Assembly: GCA_963737405.1 (NCBI GenBank)
Contig: CAVTSL010000009.1
Span: 1-64,000 of the forward strand
DNA: 64,000 bases
Origin: JACCTU01 sp963737405
Lineage (GTDB): Bacteria > Actinomycetota > Thermoleophilia > Gaiellales > Gaiellaceae
Direction: 5' to 3'
Part shown: piece by piece, positions 16,904 to 25,969 of the stretch
Position numbering within the stretch: the stretch's first letter is position 1
Layout: the number at the start of each line of letters is the position of its first letter
Notes under the pieces: model-generated
What the model was told of the DNA's origin: nothing
Seen by the model: only the letters and a program-made list of their open reading frames with translations
The model's database searches: none
Position numbers and translations under genes: made by a program

Positions 16904-19613
16904 GTGAATCGCCGAACGAGCTCCGCTCGCGAACGCAGCCCGAGCTTTCGGTACACGCGCGTCAGGTGGTACTCGACCGTCTTCGGCGTCACGTACAGGG
17001 CAGCGGCGACCTCCGCGTTCGACGCGCCTTCGGCGACGGCAAGTGCGACTTGCATCTCGCGCGGAGTCAGGCTCTCGCGTGCCTCCGCGGTCGAGCGGAG
17101 GCGCGCGCCGCTGGCCTCGAGCTCAGCACGCGTGCGCGACGCGAAGGCAGTAGCGCCGAGCTCGTCGAACGCAACGACTGCTCGGTGAAGGATGTCTCGC
17201 GCGCGGATTCGTTGTCCCGCCCGGCGTAGCCGCTGGCCGTACGAATGCTCTGTCCGTGCACGCTCGAAAGGAAACGGCTCGGCGTCGTGGAGCGAAAGCG
17301 CCCTTTCGAACGCCGTCTCGAACACCGAATCGTCGGCGACAATTCCGACGCAACGTGCGATCACCGCTTCTTCGCCGGGGCTCGCCGGCGGCATCGCGTC
17401 CGCCGCTTCGGTGAGAAGTTTTCGCGCCCGCTCGATCTGCCCCACGCGCGCATACGCTTCCACGAGATCCCATGCCGGCGTGACGTTCGCCTCCCAATTG
17501 CCTGCGCGCGCTAGCCGGACGTACACGCCCTCGAGGTTGTCGATCGCGTCCGCCGTTCTTCCGGTCGCAAGAGCCAAGCGTCCGAGCGCGCGCTCAGCTC
17601 GTTCGCGGTAGAACCCGAGTCGCCGCTCGGTCGCGATCGCGATCGCGGCGGATGCGTGCCCCTGACACGATTCGGCGCTCCCCGCCGCTGCGTCGATGTC
17701 GGCAAGTACGCCCAGGCACGCGCAGACCGTGGAATCTTGGTCAAGCTCACGTCCGAGCTCGACGGCTTCGCCTGCGGACGCGTACGCCGTCCGCCATTGG
17801 CCCCGATCGAAGTCCGCCGAGCGAGCAGTCGCAGCGCCTGTGGCAAGAGGGCGAGCGCGCCGGTCCGTCGCGCGGCGTCGATGGTCCGGCGTGCCAGCTG
17901 CGCCGCCTCGGCGTTGTGTCCACGCATGAATCGGCCCCGGCCTGCCCAGAAAAGGTGCAGCGGCGACTCGTCGAGAATCCCCGCCGCCTCGGCCGCGCCG
18001 AGGGCGCGCTCGAGCCGATCATGTCCACCCACGTCTCCGGCGACCGAGGTCGCCGCGAGGAGCGCTTGGGCAACCAGGAGCTCGCGGAGCGGGTCGCCCT
18101 TCGTTTCTAGCGCGGCGAGCCGCTCTGCGGCGTTCCCGACGAACGCTCCGCCGACCTGGAGCCCGGCACCAACCGCATCTGCGAGCAGCTCGGCCGCACG
18201 CGACCTGTCCGCATCTTCCAGGAGCCGTGCCGCCTCGAGGAGCGTGTCGAACGCGACCTCCTGGTCTTCGCCGTACAGAGCGAACCGGCCCCGGTGCGCG
18301 AGCAGCTCTGCGCGCGCGCGGGGTGCGGGGCTCTCGGACAGCCCCTCGGCGACAAGCGCGACCGCCTTGGATGTCTGGCCGCTTAGCCACGCCGTGTCCG
18401 CCGCCTGTGCGAAGAAGATCGGCCGCTCGTTCGAGTCGGGCGTGAGGCGAGCGGCACGCTCATACGCGGCTGCTGCTGCACTGTATGCCCCGCGCGCACG
18501 GCTATCCTCCGCAACCGCGCCGAGTGCATGCGCCGCGCGCGCGTCCGTGCTGGCGGCGGCAGCGGCTGCGTGCCATGCCATATCGAAAGCTGTCACTGCC
18601 CGCGAAGACGTCGGCGAGGGCGCGATGCGCATCGCGGCGTTCGGACGGCGCAGCACCCTGGTAGACCGCGGCGCGAACGAGTGGGTGCCGGAACTCGATC
18701 CGCAAGCCGTCGATGCGCACGAGGTCGGCGTCCTCGGCACGGATAAGGTCGTCGGTGTCGGCGCCCAACAAGCGGCACGCGCCCTCGACACGAGCGACCT
18801 CGCCTGAGTCGTCCGCAGCCGCAACGAGCAGCGCCCGGCGCGTCCTCTCTCCGAGTACGAGCGCCCGCCGGGCGAACGCTCGCTCGATTCCCGCGCTCAC
18901 CCGCAGCGGCTGGTCCAGCCGTGCGCGGCCGCTCAGCTGCGCCTCGCTCAACGTTGCGGGTAGCTCAAGCAGGGCGAGCGGGTTCCCCTTCGCGAGCTCG
19001 ATGAGCGTCTCGACGGCGTCGGCCGGGACGACGCCCGCGAGCAAGCTTGCCGCATCCGCCCGCCCGAGGCCGGAGACCTCAACCTGCTCGATACCTGGCG
19101 CTTCGAACGGCACACGCTCTCCGTCGCGGGCGGCGAAGATCACGGCGACCGGATCCGCACTGAGTCGTCGCGCTGTGAACGTAAGCGCTTCCCGCGAGCC
19201 CGCATCCAGCCAGTGCGCATCGTCGACGAGGACAAGGAGCATCTGGTCGCAGGCGACTGCCGCAAGGAGTGCGAGAGAGGCAGTTCCGAGCGCGAAACGG
19301 TCGGCCGGGGGGCCGGCCCGAGCGCGAGAGCGCCTCGCACGATCTCGCGCTGCGAGCCAGGGAGCTCGTCGAGATGACCGAGCAACGGCCGAAGCACATC
19401 GCCGAGGCCCGCGAACGGCATCTCGAGCTCGGTCTCCACGCCCGCCGTGTCCACAACGCGCGCCGCGCCGGCACGCTCACGCGCGTATTCGAGCAGTGCC
19501 GTCTTACCGATCCCGGGCTCGCCGCGAAGGGCGAGAGCGCCGCCGTGACCTGCCGTCGCTTGATCGAGGAGCAGGTCGATGCGTGCGCGTTGTTCGCGCC
19601 GCCCCACGAGCAT
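16882..19613 (-). pseudogene. Large LuxR-family ATPase regulator, broken by three frameshifts
   Basis: From ATG 19613 (MLVGRREQRARID) an AAA/STAND ATPase begins with Walker A GEPGIGKT and ELEMPFAGLGDVL. The next frame carries Walker B (LLVLVDDAHWLDAGS), then helical repeats, and the last frame ends in a LuxR helix-turn-helix (LTPREMQVALAVAEGASNAEVA..). Full length would be about 910 residues, similar to the intact paralogue at 32658. Breaks lie near 19310 (a run of six C that reads correctly with seven), 18590 (one extra base) and 17825 (one missing base). It is either a real pseudogene or an assembly error. The intact protein would be an ATP-dependent transcription activator of the MalT/LAL type. 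Confidence 0.8.
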
Positions 19614-19702
19614 GCTCGAACCGTAGGGCGATTCCGGCGTCAGCTCAAATGCTGGGGGTTTCCCCGACGCGAGTGCGCGCCGGGTCGCGCGACCATCGGC
19701 GC

Positions 19703-20095
19703 ATGGAGCGCCTGGTCTACTCGAAACGCTTCGCTGGCTGGACAAGCGAGGTCGCCGTCGGAATCGTCCGACGGAATGAGGCGGAGCTTCCGGCGGGCGC
19801 TCTTCTCCAATCGGAGATGGTCTTCGCCGACGCGTGCGCCTTTCGCGAGGACGGGACGATCGAGTTCGACGCAGAGAACGCGCTCCACTTCCGGACGCTC
19901 GGCACCGGGCACCTCGCCCCCTCACCCAAACCGGGAGTTCGCCAAGGCACCGTGACCTGGGAGCTCGACGGGGGCAGCGGACGTTTTGCTGGCGCAAGCG
20001 GGCGGATCACCTCGAACTTCACGGTGACGAACGAGGGTGCCGTGGCCGACGACCACCTCGGCGTCATCTTCCTGACAGAAAGGAGCAGTCGATGA
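19703..20095 (+). CDS. Uncharacterised protein with GGSGRFAGASG barrel-like motif
   Basis: A 130-residue protein from ATG 19703, divergent from the LuxR gene with 89 bases between starts. No signal peptide is visible. The C-terminal half has TWELDGGSGRFAGASGRIT and NEGAVADDHLGVIFL, a glycine-rich pattern seen in several small actinobacterial beta-barrel proteins of unknown role. Its stop overlaps the next start (ATGA), so the two are translationally coupled. I do not recognise a function. Confidence 0.7.
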   Translation: MERLVYSKRFAGWTSEVAVGIVRRNEAELPAGALLQSEMVFADACAFREDGTIEFDAENALHFRTLGTGHLAPSPKPGVRQGTVTWELDGGSGRFAGASGRITSNFTVTNEGAVADDHLGVIFLTERSSR

Positions 20096-20574
20096 CCAGA
20101 TCGAGACGACTCATCCTGAGCGCATCGATCGTTGCAGCTCTGATCGCGTCGGCAAGCGCGACAGCCGCGAAGCCTGACATCACGCGGGTCTCGTTCGAGG
20201 ACAGCTATGTCGATACGCAGACGTGCCCCGGAATGGCCCTCGACACGCAACTCGAGGCCCACGTCACAGTGCAGTTCTTCTCCGCGTCGCGCGCGCAGGT
20301 GCATCAACGCTTCACCTACTCGGTCGCGGCGAACGGCAAGACGTTCACCGACAACGAGAGCTTCACGGAGTTCGCGAACCCTGCGAGCGGTGTCAGCAGA
20401 TTCGCCGGCACGCAAATCAACATCCAAGTACCCGGCTACGGCAACGTCTTGGCCGACCGGGGCACTATCACGATCGACTTCAGCACCGATCCTTGGACGG
20501 TTCTGTTCGAGGCTGGGCCCCACCCGTTCTTCCACGGCGGCTACGGAGCTCTCTGCGCGTACCTGGCGAGCTAA
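20092..20574 (+). CDS. Secreted protein of unknown function
   Basis: A 160-residue protein with a clear signal peptide (RRLILSASIVAALIASASA) and two conserved-looking cysteines (TCPG near the N-terminus, LCAYL at the end) that could form a disulfide. The body is beta-rich with NGKTFTDNESFTEF, VPGYGNVLADRGTI and DPWTVLFEAG. The layout and several motifs recur in the secreted protein at 57647-58153 (NGKTLTT, VPGEGTTFAA, DPFTPLTI, a terminal Cys), so the two are probably distant paralogues. It is coupled to the 19703 gene. Confidence 0.7.
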   Translation: MTRSRRLILSASIVAALIASASATAAKPDITRVSFEDSYVDTQTCPGMALDTQLEAHVTVQFFSASRAQVHQRFTYSVAANGKTFTDNESFTEFANPASGVSRFAGTQINIQVPGYGNVLADRGTITIDFSTDPWTVLFEAGPHPFFHGGYGALCAYLAS

Positions 20575-20656
20575 TGAGCGACGTCGACGCGCCGTGGCGT
20601 GCTGGTGGCGGCCCTACTTGGACATCTCAGAGGTCGCGTCTTCGCCTCGTGGACCC

Positions 20657-21016
20657 TCATTTCCAACCGGGTACGCGCCCCGCTTGCTCGATCCACTTGT
20701 GCATCTCCGGTCCCTGCGCCTCCTCCAGGGTCGTCACCTTGACGTAGCGGGTCCGTTCGGTGGTTCCAAGCGGCGGCGGAGGGTCGAATTCCGCGCCGCC
20801 GAAGAAGACGACATTCACGGAGACGTCGTAGGCGACCATCTCGATGATCCACCCGAGTTCTGGCAACCCGTAGTACGCCTTCTTCCACTTGACGGCGTAT
20901 TGAAGCCCGGGGATTGTCTCGCAGGTCAATTCGTCCAGCCGCTTGACGATGGGATGCAGATCCGGCATCACGCGCCGGATCCAATCCTCGATGTCGGCGT
21001 GGCTATCCGAAGGCAC
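20657..21016 (-). CDS. DUF1801 (YdhG-like) domain protein
   Basis: A 119-residue protein matching the DUF1801 pattern: IEDWIRRVMPDLHPIVKRLDEL, then VKWKKAYYGLPELGW and VNVVFFGGAEFDPPP. It is a small cytoplasmic family of unsettled function, related by fold to iron-chaperone-like proteins. The GTG at 21016 is the first legal start. The open frame continues 14 codons upstream to an ATA codon (21058) placed 7 bases after AGAGGAG, so the real start may be there (KPRKPDTARKPP leader). Confidence 0.8.
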   Translation of the reverse strand: MPSDSHADIEDWIRRVMPDLHPIVKRLDELTCETIPGLQYAVKWKKAYYGLPELGWIIEMVAYDVSVNVVFFGGAEFDPPPPLGTTERTRYVKVTTLEEAQGPEMHKWIEQAGRVPGWK

Positions 21017-21278
21017 AGGCGGCTTTCGGGCCGTATCTGGCTTGCGTGGTTTCGCTATCGCACGTTCTCCTCTGTGGCTAACTTCCGGCGACTGACCCGC
21101 ACGAGGCGAAGCCGAGCGTCGGGTCCAATCGCGATTTGGACGGCGCCCTCAATACCATCTCATGTGCCCTCCGCCAAGAGCAGCCAAAGACCGACCGCCA
21201 CCCCGATTCGAAGGCGTGGCCCGTGGTCTCGGGGACGCTCTACGGCGAGGCGAAGCTGCGGATCGGATACTTGGCAGG

Positions 21279-21920
21279 ATGGCGACGTTCGCGCTCATCC
21301 ACGGCGGTGGCGGGAGTGCTTGGGATTGGCATCTCGTCGTACCCGCGCTTCAGGAATACGGGCACGACGCGGTCGCCGTCGACCTCCCGAGCGACGACGA
21401 GTCGGCCGGCTGGAACGAGTACGCCGACGCGGTCGTCCAGGCGATCGACGATCGTCGTGGTGTCGTCGTCGTCGGCCACTCGCTGGGCGGGTTCACCGCC
21501 CCGCTCGTATGCGTTCGCGTCCCCGTCGACTTGCTCGTCCTCGTAGCGGCGATGATTCCGTCGCCCGGTGAGCTTTTCGCCGACTGGTGGACGAACGCCG
21601 GATACGAGGAGTCCGGGGAAGACGACGTCTTCTACCACGACGTCAGCCAGGAGCTCGCCGCGGCGGCGCAACAGAGGGAACGCGACGAGTCCTCGAAGGC
21701 GCTGCGCGAGCCGTGGCCGCTCGAGGCTTGGCCCGACATACCGACGAGGTACCTACTCTGTCGTGACGATCGAGTGTTCCCAGCGGCCTGGGCACGACGA
21801 CATTCCCGCGAGCGACTCAGGATCGACGCCGACGAAATCGACGGCGGTCACTACATCACGCTGAGCCGCCCGCGCGAACTCGCTGAGCGACTCGACGCCT
21901 TCGCAGCCGAGATGCGTTAG
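21279..21920 (+). CDS. Alpha/beta hydrolase
   Basis: A 213-residue single-domain hydrolase from ATG 21279. Oxyanion loop HGGGGSAWDW, nucleophile elbow GHSLGG, acid in CRDDRVFP and His in GGHYITLSRP give a complete triad. The short, lidless shape resembles the plant-esterase-like group (salicylate-binding-protein-2 type) common in actinobacteria. Substrate unknown. It precedes a reductase gene on the same strand by 94 bases. The 260 bases upstream contain nothing I can identify. Confidence 0.85.
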   Translation: MATFALIHGGGGSAWDWHLVVPALQEYGHDAVAVDLPSDDESAGWNEYADAVVQAIDDRRGVVVVGHSLGGFTAPLVCVRVPVDLLVLVAAMIPSPGELFADWWTNAGYEESGEDDVFYHDVSQELAAAAQQRERDESSKALREPWPLEAWPDIPTRYLLCRDDRVFPAAWARRHSRERLRIDADEIDGGHYITLSRPRELAERLDAFAAEMR

Positions 21921-22014
21921 GTGTCGTCGGACATGACCCGACCGCCGCGACCAACCTCGCTGTTCTGCATCACCTCCGCGAACTGACCCCCGACTACGGA
22001 AAGGAGCACCAGCC

Positions 22015-22662
22015 ATGTCACTCGCCCGCGTCCAAAACTTCTCCATCTCGCTCGACGGTTTCGGCACCGGCGAAGGTCTGAGCCTCGACGCACCGTTCGG
22101 CCACGCCGGCGAACGGCTGCACGAATGGATGTTCGCCACCCGGTGGTGGAACGAGATGGTCGGCCAGCCCGGCGGCACCGGCGGCATCGACGACGCCTTC
22201 GCCCAGCGGCACGATGCCGGGATCGGCGCCGAGATCATGGGTGCCGGGAAGTTCGGCCCGCCCGGATGGCACGAGGACCCGGAGTGGAAGGGCTGGTGGG
22301 GTCCCAACCCGCCGTTCCACACACCGGTCTTCATCCTCACCCATCACCCGCGCCCGTCGATCGAGATGGAGGGCGGCACGACGTTCCACTTCATCGACGC
22401 TTCGCCTGCCGAGGCGCTCGAGACGGCCCGCGAGGCTGCGGGCGGCCAGGACGTACGCATCGGCGGAGGTCCCACCATGATCCGCGACTTCCTTGCTGCC
22501 GGGCTCGTCGACCACATGCACATCGTGGTGGTCCCGATCCTGCTCGGCCGAGGCGTACGCCTCTGGGACGGACTGGAGGGCCTCGAGAAGGACTACGAGA
22601 TCGAGGCCACCTCCTCGCCCAGCGGAGTCACGCATGTGACGTTCACCCGTGCGGGTGTGTGA
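22015..22662 (+). CDS. Dihydrofolate-reductase-fold (RibD C-terminal) reductase
   Basis: A 215-residue protein with GGAAAGGAG upstream of ATG 22015. It has the RibD_C/DHFR-like layout: VQNFSISLDGFGTG at the start, EIMGAGKFGPPGW, FILTHHPRPSIEM, GGQDVRIGGGPTMIRDFL, and IVVVPILLGRG near the end. These proteins bind NADPH and are often misnamed dihydrofolate reductases; they are not part of folate synthesis with certainty. A second member lies at 30232. Confidence 0.88.
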   Translation: MSLARVQNFSISLDGFGTGEGLSLDAPFGHAGERLHEWMFATRWWNEMVGQPGGTGGIDDAFAQRHDAGIGAEIMGAGKFGPPGWHEDPEWKGWWGPNPPFHTPVFILTHHPRPSIEMEGGTTFHFIDASPAEALETAREAAGGQDVRIGGGPTMIRDFLAAGLVDHMHIVVVPILLGRGVRLWDGLEGLEKDYEIEATSSPSGVTHVTFTRAGV

Positions 22663-22764
22663 ACGGGCTCGGGCGAGAACCCTCTGCTCGCCAGACGGCA
22701 GCACCGCGTCCAAAAGCGAGGCGATTCACGCACCCTGAGTCGGAGCAGGCAACAGAGGGTGGAA

Positions 22765-22790
22765 CCGCCCGCAAATGGACGGTTTTGTTG
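22765..22790 (+). terminator. Hairpin with T-rich tail
   Basis: CCGCCC / GGACGG stem (one mismatch) with a 6-base loop followed by TTTTGTTG, 103 bases after the reductase stop. A weak intrinsic terminator. Confidence 0.45.
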
Positions 22791-22828
22791 CCCGGCCGAC
22801 CAGACGTGGGAGAGCCGCGTGAGGTGCG

Positions 22829-22863
22829 GAGCCTGGGACGTGGCGGTGCCGCGTCCCAGGCTC
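22829..22863. terminator. Perfect 12-bp hairpin at the end of the DUF6351 gene
   Basis: GAGCCTGGGACG pairs exactly with CGTCCCAGGCTC around an 11-base loop that can itself pair (GGC/GCC). It lies 11 bases beyond the stop of the 22874 gene and between convergent genes. Confidence 0.7.
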
Positions 22864-22873
22864 TGCAACAGAC

Positions 22874-25285
22874 CTAGTGCTGCCGGCTCTGCGCGGTGGG
22901 CGCCGGGGGTAGCGGCACGCCGCCCGGACCGGCCGCGAAGGTGAGCGGCGAGATCGCTTCCTGCTGGCCGACGCCGGGCTTGCTCCAGTCGCACACGCCG
23001 CCGGGGAACGCAGCGTTCAGGCGTGCCAACTGCGCGGCCGTGAAGGCGACCGGCGCATAGTCGGACGGGTTCAGCGGCTTGAGCTGGCACTTGAGGATGT
23101 TCTCCTCGAGCGAACCGCCGGCCACCTGGCGCGGGGAAGCGTGCTTCTGCAGGCGCGGGTCGGCGTCGCACTGCGCCATGTCGGTGACCGGCGTGGTGAA
23201 GTTCGGGTCGCCCGTCAGGAAGCACAGGTCGAACGCCGCGGGGGGCTTGGCCGCGACGACTTGCGCGTGCGTGCGCACGTCGTTGAGCGTCGCCTTGGGC
23301 GCCGTCGCCACCAGGTTGCTGAGCCACTCGTCCATGGTGAGGAACGACTTCACCGTCACGGCCGCCACCTGCGCCGCCGTCGCCGGCAGCAGGCCGGTGC
23401 CGTAGCGCCACATCACCTGGTTGTCGTGATCGCCGTACGCGCCGTCGATGCGCGCACGCTCGGAGAACGAGCGCCAGATGTAGTGGATGCCCTGCTCGTC
23501 GAAGCCGCGCGAGTCGATGATCGGCAGCTTGCCCAGGTTCGCGCCGCTCGACACGATGCCCGCGCGGTACGCGATCGGCAGCGCCTCCGCGTCGGCGACG
23601 GTGCGCGCCGCAGTGCGGTTGCTGTCGGCGTCGAAGCCGCCGATCTTCTCGTTCAGCGTCACGAACTCCTCGGCCGAGATCGCTCCGGACAGCAGCGCCT
23701 TCAGCCCGTACTGCACGCCGACGTTGTCGAGCGTCGTGCGCGCACGCACGCTGCCCGGCGGTATGCCGGCGGTCGTGCCCCACACCGCGGTGGACAGGTC
23801 GGCGTCGCCGCAGCGCGTGCCGTTCGGGTTGGTCACCGGGTCGTAAACGAGCGCGGCCGGCAGCAGGCAGTTGTTGCGCGGCGCGCCCACCGGCGCCATG
23901 GCGCCCGTGTTCTGGTCGATCACGAGCGTGGGCACGTAGTTGCCCGGCTTGCCGTTGAAGCCGAACGAGTTGTTCCACGACTGGCAGCCCCGCTGGTCGA
24001 GGTGGCCGTTGATCGCGGTCTTCTTCGCGTTGATCTGCGCTTGCGTGAGGCCGCCCTGCAGCGCCAGCCAGTCCGCACTCGCATAGAAGTTCACCAGCAG
24101 CACGCAGTCGCTGACCTCGAGGCCGGTGGTGATCGAGTCGGGGTAGTCGCAGCTCGGCTGGATGCCGTCGAGCAGGCCGGGGTAGATCGACGCCACCGTG
24201 TTCTGCTGGATCGACCCGCCCGAGCAGCCGTTGCCCATGACGAACCCGACCTCGCCGTAGGCGTCGACGATGCGCTCCTTCATCATCATCGTCGTCTCGG
24301 CCACGAGCGTGCGGTTGGAGTTGTAGAGCGAGTCGGTGAGGCTGTTGTCCACCACCATGAAGCCGCGTGACAGCGCCTGGTCGTCGGCCCAGTTCTGCTC
24401 GGTGCGGAACTGCAGGCGCGGCTGCCCGGTGGACGCGCCGAAGGTGTAGACCACCTTGCCGTTCCACTGCGCCTGCGGCGCGAGTGCCGTCCACGGCTTG
24501 GCAGGATCGAACAGCACCGCGATGTCGTAGATGCCGCGGTTCATCGTGCCGCGCTCCACGCGCACGATGTACGGCACCGTCAAGCCGCGCGTCGTCGTGG
24601 TGGTGGCGAGGTCGGCGGGCGTGGTGCCGGGCGTGTAGGGCTTGAAGCAGTTGTTGGCCGGCGGCGCGGCGGGCGGGCTGGGATCGGGCAGCGCGTTCGA
24701 GCAGCCGGCTGTCGACGTTCGATAGAACAGCTTGTACTCGGTGGCGATGTTGCACTGCGCGTCCACCGCGAAGGTCGACAGGCCGCTCGCGTTGGACGCC
24801 GGCGTGTTGCCCGAGGCCGGCACCGGCGTCGGCGTGGCGCAGATCCACGGCTGCGTCTGCGAGCCGAGCAGGATCGGGCCGCCGCGCACGTGGTTGGTGA
24901 GCGTGAGGCTCGCCCACGGCCGGCCGTTGCCGTTGCCGTTGGCGTCCGCCACGAAGGTGTTGTCGCCGGGCGCCATGCCCGTCAACACGCCGCGGAGCGT
25001 GCCCTTGTCCTCATCGGCGACGAAGCGGTCGCCCACGTCGAGGCCGTTGAGCGTGAGCGTCACCTTCTTCATCGGCACGGTCTTCGGCACCTGGACCTCG
25101 ACCAGCGCGTCGCCGTCGCTCAGCAGGTCGGCGCGGTTGGACAGCGTGCGGATCTCGAAGTTGAACGGTGGGAGCTCTGCCTTGGCAGACGCCACCCTCG
25201 CGTCGGCGCCACCACCGCCCCATCCCGCGACCGCCAGCAGCGCGATGCCGAGCGCCCCGATCCGTGTCCCGTAGGCCAGGCTCAT
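22874..25285 (-). CDS. Secreted DUF6351 family alpha/beta-hydrolase-like protein
   Basis: An 803-residue protein starting at ATG 25285 behind AGAGGGGGA. A signal peptide is followed by a beta-sandwich-like N-terminal part (MKKVTLTLNGLDVGDRF) and a long hydrolase domain with a GNGCSGGS nucleophile elbow around residue 375. Many cysteines (for example GCSNALPDPS, CQSWNNSFG, NNCLLPA) suggest disulfides. I recognise the DUF6351 pattern, best known from Betaproteobacteria and near tannase/feruloyl-esterase and depolymerase enzymes; the substrate is unknown. It is the longest hydrolase gene in the window and has no frameshift. It stands alone between two hairpin-bounded gaps. Codon style and family distribution suggest acquisition from elsewhere. 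Confidence 0.8.
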   Translation of the reverse strand: MSLAYGTRIGALGIALLAVAGWGGGGADARVASAKAELPPFNFEIRTLSNRADLLSDGDALVEVQVPKTVPMKKVTLTLNGLDVGDRFVADEDKGTLRGVLTGMAPGDNTFVADANGNGNGRPWASLTLTNHVRGGPILLGSQTQPWICATPTPVPASGNTPASNASGLSTFAVDAQCNIATEYKLFYRTSTAGCSNALPDPSPPAAPPANNCFKPYTPGTTPADLATTTTTRGLTVPYIVRVERGTMNRGIYDIAVLFDPAKPWTALAPQAQWNGKVVYTFGASTGQPRLQFRTEQNWADDQALSRGFMVVDNSLTDSLYNSNRTLVAETTMMMKERIVDAYGEVGFVMGNGCSGGSIQQNTVASIYPGLLDGIQPSCDYPDSITTGLEVSDCVLLVNFYASADWLALQGGLTQAQINAKKTAINGHLDQRGCQSWNNSFGFNGKPGNYVPTLVIDQNTGAMAPVGAPRNNCLLPAALVYDPVTNPNGTRCGDADLSTAVWGTTAGIPPGSVRARTTLDNVGVQYGLKALLSGAISAEEFVTLNEKIGGFDADSNRTAARTVADAEALPIAYRAGIVSSGANLGKLPIIDSRGFDEQGIHYIWRSFSERARIDGAYGDHDNQVMWRYGTGLLPATAAQVAAVTVKSFLTMDEWLSNLVATAPKATLNDVRTHAQVVAAKPPAAFDLCFLTGDPNFTTPVTDMAQCDADPRLQKHASPRQVAGGSLEENILKCQLKPLNPSDYAPVAFTAAQLARLNAAFPGGVCDWSKPGVGQQEAISPLTFAAGPGGVPLPPAPTAQSRQH

Positions 25286-25415
25286 GATCTCCCCCTCTGT
25301 CTTGTGCCTCGTCGGTTGGAAAGTCGACTCGATGCAACGCACCGACCGCGGCATCGGGGACGTAACCTAACGAGCCGCGAACGCTCGTGCGGTGTTGGCT
25401 CAACGGACGCGGCTG

Positions 25416-25895
25416 TTAGGCCGGAACTTGCTCGGCCGCGCGCTCCAGTGTCTCGATGTCGATCTTCTTCATCTCCAGCATCGCCGCCATGACGCGCTGT
25501 GCCTTCTCCGTGTCCGGATCTCCGAGGAGTCTCGGAAGCGCGGTCGGCGTGACCTGCCACGAGAGGCCGAACTTGTCCTTGAGCCACCCGCAGGGCCCCT
25601 CTTCTCCGCCTTCGGAAAGCGTCTCCCAGTAGGTGTCCACCTCCTCCTGCGTCTCGCAGTACACGACGAAGGAGATCGCCTCGCTGAAGCTGAAGTCGGG
25701 TCCGCCGTTGAGCGCGACGAACTCCTGACCGTCGAGCTCGAACGCGACCGTCATCACCGTCCCGTCGCTCCTCGGCCCTGCTGACCCGTAGTGGGTCACC
25801 TCGACGATCTTCGAGTTCGGGAAGACGGAGGTGTAGAAGTCGGCGGCCTGCTCGGCCTCGGTGTCGAACCACAGCATCGGTGTGAGTGCTGGCAT
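25416..25895 (-). CDS. VOC/PhnB-like glyoxalase-fold protein
   Basis: A 159-residue protein. ATG 25895 follows GAAAGGACAGG. It has the PhnB/3-demethylubiquinone-methyltransferase-like VOC pattern: LTPMLWFDTEAEQAADFY, SVFPNSKI, FELDGQEFVALNGG, and GWLKDKFGLSWQVTP near the end, then a C-terminal AMLEMKKIDIETLERA helix. The reading frame is open upstream into the tail of the neighbouring ATPase regulator, but the start here is well supported. Enzymatic role not predictable. Confidence 0.88.
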   Translation of the reverse strand: MPALTPMLWFDTEAEQAADFYTSVFPNSKIVEVTHYGSAGPRSDGTVMTVAFELDGQEFVALNGGPDFSFSEAISFVVYCETQEEVDTYWETLSEGGEEGPCGWLKDKFGLSWQVTPTALPRLLGDPDTEKAQRVMAAMLEMKKIDIETLERAAEQVPA

Positions 25896-25969
25896 CGTCC
25901 TGTCCTTTCTCGAGTAGGTCGACCTAAGGACCGACCACGGCCGGGAAAACTCATCGAGGCCGAGGACTT

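Noticed and set aside
22593..24917. 774-codon frame inside DUF6351
   Set aside because: Out-of-frame translation of a gene whose true frame has a signal peptide and nucleophile motif.
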